The position numbers and the translations under genes were made by a program. A stretch of DNA of 64,000 bases from an uncultured Clostridia bacterium (lineage in GTDB: Bacteria > Bacillota > Clostridia > Oscillospirales > Ruminococcaceae), in the NCBI GenBank assembly GCA_947584375.1, contig CANPWL010000002.1, positions 1 to 64,000 on the forward strand. Reading direction: 5' to 3'. Under the pieces are notes generated by a model. It was not told where the DNA came from. It ran no database searches and saw only the letters and a program-made list of their open reading frames with translations. This document shows positions 59,978 to 64,000 of the stretch, in pieces. Each line of letters opens with the position of its first letter. Positions within the stretch are counted from its first letter, which is position 1.

Positions 59978-61060
59978 ATGTTTGAAAAGTTAATGGCTCT
60001 TGAAGAGCGTTATGAAGAAATAAATAACAAGCTTATGGAACCTGATGTTGTCAATGATCAGTCTCTTTATACATCACTAATGAAGGAGTATAAAAGTATC
60101 ACTCCGATAATTGAGAAATTCAGAGAATACAAAAAGGCAAAGGAATCTTTTGATGAAGCTGTTGAACTTCTTGAGGCAGGAGGTCTTGAAAAGGATTTCA
60201 AGGAAATGGTTCAACTTCAGTATGATGAATCAAAAGAGCAGGAAGAAGCACTTACAGAGGAGCTTAAGATACTACTTTTACCCAAAGATCCTAATGATGA
60301 CAAAAATGTTATAGTTGAAATCAGAGGAGGAGCAGGCGGAGAAGAAGCATCTCTATTTGCGAATTCTCTTTACAGAATGTACACAATGTATGCAGAAAGT
60401 CATGGCTGGAGCATTGAGGTAATAAGCGCCAATGAAACGGAGCTTGGAGGTTTCAAGGAGATTTCATTCAGTATTCAGGGTGATGGAGCATATTCACGTC
60501 TTAAGTATGAAAGCGGAGTTCACAGGGTGCAGAGAGTTCCCGAAACCGAGTCACAGGGAAGAGTTCATACATCTACTGTGACTGTTGCTGTTTTGCCGGA
60601 AGCAGACGATGTTGAGTTTGAAATAAACGAAGCTACTGACTTGAAAATAGACGTTTTCAGGGCATCAGGTGCAGGAGGACAGCATATAAACAAAACTGAA
60701 TCTGCTGTAAGAATAACTTATCTTCCGACAGGTTTAGTCGTTGAATGTCAGGACGAGAGAAGCCAGCATAAAAACAAAGAAAAAGCTTTGAAGGTGTTGC
60801 GTTCAAAGCTTTATGAGGAACAGCAAAGAGCTCAGGAAAATGAAATTGCTGCTGTTAGGCGTTCACAGGTCGGAACAGGTGACCGTTCGGAGAGGATAAG
60901 AACATACAACTATCCTGAGGGAAGAGTTTCTGATCATAGGATAGGGCTTACAATATACAGATTAGAGCAATTCCTTAACGGAAATATGGATGAAGTTATT
61001 GACGCTTTAGCTACTGCTGATCAGGCTGCAAAGCTGGCAATGCAGGAGGATATCAACTAA
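59978..61060 (+). CDS. prfA: Peptide chain release factor 1
   Basis: 360-aa RF1, terminates translation at UAA and UAG. An N-terminal coiled coil, the codon-recognition region [17 protein letters not shown] with the PxT-like segment (Pro-Glu-Thr), and the GGQ motif at 233-235 in [15 protein letters not shown], the same numbering as in E. coli. [19 protein letters not shown] follows. GGGAG before the ATG. Followed by sua5 (16 bases), a common Firmicute pair. Confidence 0.98.
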   Translation: MFEKLMALEERYEEINNKLMEPDVVNDQSLYTSLMKEYKSITPIIEKFREYKKAKESFDEAVELLEAGGLEKDFKEMVQLQYDESKEQEEALTEELKILLLPKDPNDDKNVIVEIRGGAGGEEASLFANSLYRMYTMYAESHGWSIEVISANETELGGFKEISFSIQGDGAYSRLKYESGVHRVQRVPETESQGRVHTSTVTVAVLPEADDVEFEINEATDLKIDVFRASGAGGQHINKTESAVRITYLPTGLVVECQDERSQHKNKEKALKVLRSKLYEEQQRAQENEIAAVRRSQVGTGDRSERIRTYNYPEGRVSDHRIGLTIYRLEQFLNGNMDEVIDALATADQAAKLAMQEDIN

Positions 61061-61075
61061 TCGGAATGAATTTTT

Positions 61076-62092
61076 ATGGAAACTAAAGTTTTAAAACCTA
61101 CAAGGGAAAATATATTATACTGTGCAGAGCTTTTAAAAAACGGCGATATCGTAGGAATGCCTACTGAAACCGTATACGGTCTTGCTGCAAATGCTTTTGA
61201 TGAAGAAGCAGTAAAGAAGATTTTTGAAGCTAAAAAGCGGCCTGCCGATAATCCGCTTATTGTTCATATTGCGGATTTAGATATGATTAAGGAACTTGCA
61301 GTAAATATTCCTGATACAGCAATTGCGGTATGTGAAAAATTCTGGCCGGGACCTATTACCATTGTCCTGCCTAAAAGCGATAAAATCCCATCAATTACAA
61401 GTGGGGGAATGAATACAGTCGGAATACGTTTTCCGTTAAATAAAGTCGCTAGAGAGTTGATTAAGTCCTGTGGACTTCCTCTTGCCGCTCCGTCAGCAAA
61501 TTTGTCCGGAAGTCCAAGCCCTACAACAGCAGAGCATGTTTTCGATGATTTAAACGGAAGTATCCCGGCAATACTTGACGACGGAAACTGTACTGTCGGT
61601 GTGGAATCGACAGTAATTTCTTTTGAAGATGATATAATAAGACTGTTAAGACCGGGAAAGATTTCGGTCGAAGATTTGAAAACAGTTGCACCAAAAGTTG
61701 TAATTGATAAAGGAGTACTAGAGATTATTTCAAATGATACCAAAGTGAGCTCGCCGGGTATGAAGTATAAACATTATTCTCCAAAAGCTGACGTTACTTT
61801 AGTCAGCGGTTCGATTGAATTCTTTGAAAGATATGTAAGCAGCAGAAACTCTGATGATACATATGCTTTGATTTTTGACAGTGACAATATATCAGACAAT
61901 ATTAAATCAATTAAATATGGTGACAGTGGCTTACAGCAGGCTGAAAGGATTTTTGCGATCCTTAGAGATGTTGACAAAATTGGGGCAAGGAATGTTTATG
62001 CAAGATGTCCGTCAAAGGACGGAGTGGGACTTGCCGTATATAATAGGATGCTTCGGGCAGCAGGATTTAAAGTTGTTAAAGAGGGTGACTGA
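61076..62092 (+). CDS. sua5: L-threonylcarbamoyladenylate synthase (Sua5 type)
   Basis: 338 aa: a YrdC catalytic domain (GMPTETVYGLAANAF, KKRPADNPLIVHI, FWPGPITIVLP, PSANLSGSPSPT, GVESTVISF) plus the C-terminal Sua5 domain (SPGMKYKHYSPKADV). Makes threonylcarbamoyl-AMP for the t6A37 tRNA modification, with TsaB/D/E encoded elsewhere. Its stop overlaps the coaE start (TGAATG). Confidence 0.95.
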   Translation: METKVLKPTRENILYCAELLKNGDIVGMPTETVYGLAANAFDEEAVKKIFEAKKRPADNPLIVHIADLDMIKELAVNIPDTAIAVCEKFWPGPITIVLPKSDKIPSITSGGMNTVGIRFPLNKVARELIKSCGLPLAAPSANLSGSPSPTTAEHVFDDLNGSIPAILDDGNCTVGVESTVISFEDDIIRLLRPGKISVEDLKTVAPKVVIDKGVLEIISNDTKVSSPGMKYKHYSPKADVTLVSGSIEFFERYVSSRNSDDTYALIFDSDNISDNIKSIKYGDSGLQQAERIFAILRDVDKIGARNVYARCPSKDGVGLAVYNRMLRAAGFKVVKEGD

Positions 62093-62707
62093 ATGAGGTC
62101 TTATATTGTCGGACTTACAGGTCAGAGCGGAGCCGGTAAAACAAGTGTATGCAAAGCTTTTGAAAACTCCGGGTTTTATATTATAAATGCAGATTTGGTT
62201 TCAAAAAATGTTACTTCAAATAATAAGGATTGTATAAACGAGCTTAGGGAGGCTTTTGGTAAAGAATACATTGAAAATGGTAAATTAAACAGAAGAAAGC
62301 TAGGTTCTTTAGTTTTTGCTGACATAGAAAAGCTTAATAAGCTTATGTCAATTACATTCCCGTATATTATTTATGAAATTAATAGTATTATTGATAAATT
62401 AGGAAGCGATAAAATTGTAGTAATTGATGCACCGACTTTATTTGAAAGCGGGCTGAATAATAACTGTGATAAAATAGTCAGTGTTATTTCTGATGAGGCT
62501 ATAAGACTTAAACGTATTATAAAACGAGATAATATTTCAGAAACAGAAGCTAAAAAAAGGTTTTCGTCACAGTTTACTGAAAGTTTTTTCAGAAATAACA
62601 GCGATTTTTTGATTGAGAATAACAACAGTGAAAAAGAATTGATAGATCAAGCTTTAAAAATAGCAACAAAAATTAAGGAGTTTTTCTATGGCAAAAAGGC
62701 GGAATAA
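62093..62707 (+). CDS. coaE: Dephospho-CoA kinase
   Basis: 204-aa final enzyme of CoA synthesis. P-loop GLTGQSGAGKTSVCKAF, then YIINADLVSKNV, ITFPYIIYEI and VIDAPTLFESGL fit the CoaE motifs; the middle is typical. Overlaps the next gene by 20 bases. Linked to sua5 and to a lytic transglycosylase, a frequent clostridial order. Confidence 0.95.
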   Translation: MRSYIVGLTGQSGAGKTSVCKAFENSGFYIINADLVSKNVTSNNKDCINELREAFGKEYIENGKLNRRKLGSLVFADIEKLNKLMSITFPYIIYEINSIIDKLGSDKIVVIDAPTLFESGLNNNCDKIVSVISDEAIRLKRIIKRDNISETEAKKRFSSQFTESFFRNNSDFLIENNNSEKELIDQALKIATKIKEFFYGKKAE

Positions 62708-63266
62708 AGGTTTTATATTCTTTATTGTCTTAATAGTTCTTTCTATAATTGCCTTTTTTATATATAAATCAGTTCCGGCATTTTTAAGAAAAAACATTTA
62801 TCCAAAGAAATATTCCGCATATGTTGAGCGGTATAGTGAAAAATATGATATAGATGAAAACTTTATATATGCTGTAATTAAAACTGAAAGCGGATTTGAC
62901 CCTGACGCAGTATCCGACGTCGGGGCTGTGGGATTGATGCAGCTTATGGAAATAGCTTTTAATGAGGTCAGCAATAATATTGAAGACAATAAGGGACTTG
63001 ATTATTCAGATATGTATAATCCGGAATATAATATTATGTACGGTTCATGGTATTTGTCTTATTTGTATAAGCAGTTTGGCTCATACGAACTTACAATCGC
63101 TGCATATCATGCTGGAATGACAGAGGTTAGGAGCTGGCTTTATGAGGGGATCATTGATGAAAATAATTTGAATTTGGACAACATACCGGATGATTTTTCA
63201 GATACAAGACATTACATAAATAAAGTTATAAAGGCATATAGGGAATATAATAAATTATACAGATAA
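62688..63266 (+). CDS. Membrane-anchored lytic transglycosylase (SLT domain)
   Basis: 192 aa. Basic N-terminus, one TM anchor about 9-27, then an SLT fold: catalytic Glu 67 in AVIKTESGFDPDAVSD, GAVGLMQLM, and the NIMYGSWYLSYLYKQFGSYE and AAYHAG motifs. Cleaves glycan strands of peptidoglycan outside the membrane. Starts inside the coaE end, with AAGGAG before the ATG. Confidence 0.94.
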   Translation: MAKRRNKGFIFFIVLIVLSIIAFFIYKSVPAFLRKNIYPKKYSAYVERYSEKYDIDENFIYAVIKTESGFDPDAVSDVGAVGLMQLMEIAFNEVSNNIEDNKGLDYSDMYNPEYNIMYGSWYLSYLYKQFGSYELTIAAYHAGMTEVRSWLYEGIIDENNLNLDNIPDDFSDTRHYINKVIKAYREYNKLYR

Positions 63267-63285
63267 AGCGGAAAGGATGATTAAT

Positions 63286-64000
63286 ATGTCAAAATCAGAA
63301 GCGAAAGATTTAAAAAAGGAGTTATTTACAAAAAAGAAAAATGCAGGCTTTATTATGAGTGAGGACGAAATTAATGAAGCTGATAGGTTTTGTAAAGGAT
63401 ATATGAGTTTTCTGGATTCTGCCAAAACTGAGCGTGAAGCAGTTATTGAATCTATTAATCTTTTACAGGAAAACGGATTTGAAGAATATGATTTTAAAAA
63501 TACTTTAAATCCCGGTGACAAGATCTATGTAGTTAATAGGAAAAAGGCAATAATTGCAGCTGTTATCGGAAGTGAAGGTGTAGAAAAGGGTTTCAGAATT
63601 AATGCGGCTCATATTGATTCGCCAAGACTTGATTTAAAGCAAAATCCTGTTTTTGAAGACAATCAGATCGGATTTTTTAAAACGCATTATTACGGCGGAA
63701 TAAAAAAGTATCAGTGGACTACTATTCCTCTGGCGCTTCACGGTGTTATAATCAATTCTAAAAATGAAAATATAGAGGTTAAAATAGGCGAAGATGATAA
63801 TGATCCGGTATTTTGCGTGTGCGATTTGCTTCCTCATTTAGCAACTCAACAGATGAAAAGAACTCTTTCAGAGGGCGTTAAGGGGGAAGAACTTAACATT
63901 CTTATTGGTTCAAGACCATTTAAAGACGACAAGGAATCCGAAATGGTTAAGCTTAACATTATAGATATTCTAAACAAAAAATACGGTATAGTTGAGGATG
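63286..64000 (+). CDS. M18-family aminopeptidase, N-terminal part (3' end outside window)
   Basis: 238 codons visible, open to the window end. Starts with ATG 63286 after GAAAGGATG. The metal-binding motif AAHIDSPRLDLKQ and the following IGFFKTHYYGGIKKYQWTT, then VCDLLPHLATQ, match the M18 (aspartyl aminopeptidase-like) group of zinc peptidases with a dodecameric structure. The C-terminal catalytic half lies beyond the window. Downstream of the slt gene in the same direction. Confidence 0.93.
   Translation, partial: MSKSEAKDLKKELFTKKKNAGFIMSEDEINEADRFCKGYMSFLDSAKTEREAVIESINLLQENGFEEYDFKNTLNPGDKIYVVNRKKAIIAAVIGSEGVEKGFRINAAHIDSPRLDLKQNPVFEDNQIGFFKTHYYGGIKKYQWTTIPLALHGVIINSKNENIEVKIGEDDNDPVFCVCDLLPHLATQQMKRTLSEGVKGEELNILIGSRPFKDDKESEMVKLNIIDILNKKYGIVED

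Noticed and set aside
1-64000. tRNA, rRNA, insertion sequence, prophage or replication origin
   Set aside because: No cloverleaf, rRNA-conserved stretch, transposase or integrase motif, or DnaA-box cluster was noticed by eye; a tRNAscan or profile search could still reveal something missed.

Overview
The window is a low-GC chromosomal segment of an endospore-forming member of the class Clostridia, most likely Oscillospiraceae/Ruminococcaceae. This rests on AT-rich codon use, many consensus sigma-A promoters with 17-base spacers, clostridial spore-coat genes (spoIVA, sipL, spoVM), a THF riboswitch before a folate ECF transporter gene, and an FN3-like surface-protein tail of a kind common in gut Clostridia. 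Genus cannot be fixed from sequence alone. I see no rRNA, tRNA, IS element, prophage or CRISPR array.

Layout. 1-1.1 kb: 3' end of a Lys-rich surface protein followed by a 179-bp palindromic tandem repeat. 1.1-5.2 kb: htpG behind a perfect CIRCE operator, then rplM-rpsI (divergent, with leader) and a TtcA-like gene. 5.3-7.9 kb: metal-sensing ArsR repressor and P1B ATPase with a visible operator. 7.9-10.7 kb: prmA, a small PII-like gene and a pilin-like protein with an Asp-Pro linker. 10.7-13.8 kb: sipL-spoIVA on the minus strand. 14-18.4 kb: an atypical ParE/ParC-like topoisomerase pair. 18.7-26.2 kb: a zinc-ribbon PASTA pseudokinase, pfkA, riboswitch-folT, proC, SpoIIM-like and DUF624-like membrane proteins, and two minus-strand genes. 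26.4-29 kb: glmS and a HAD phosphatase.

29.2-46.9 kb is a long collinear housekeeping block closely matching the Bacillus subtilis yloC-to-spoVM order: yicC-remA-gmk-rpoZ-priA-def-fmt-yugP-rsmB-rlmN-prpC-prkC-rsgA-thiN-spoVM, then an M50 protease gene and rplS-lepB-rbgA-rnhB-yraN. It includes the 27-codon spoVM, which is easily missed. 46.9-64 kb: thrC, a DUF1540 gene, a phosphoesterase, tig-clpP-clpX, metA, mnmA and an HD protein, glyA-rarA, an S1-domain protein, DUF951, prfA-sua5-coaE-slt, and the start of an M18 aminopeptidase running off the end.

Functional threads: (1) spore coat basement layer (SpoVM, SpoIVA, SipL) encoded within 33 kb; (2) Ser/Thr phosphorylation, with a complete PrpC/PrkC pair plus a catalytically dead PASTA relative; (3) translation and protein quality control (prfA, prmA, rlmN, rsmB, def, fmt, tig, clpXP, htpG); (4) RNA-level control (THF riboswitch, ribosomal-protein leaders, and a repeated 5' UTR element). 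That element, present upstream of four unrelated genes at 16.0, 23.9, 29.1 and 48.7 kb, is the best candidate for something undescribed. In three copies a conserved CTTTGC/GCAAAG hairpin sits between an AAAGG(AG) Shine-Dalgarno half and a second SD-like half just before the start codon, and a distal stem shows wobble-preserving changes between copies.
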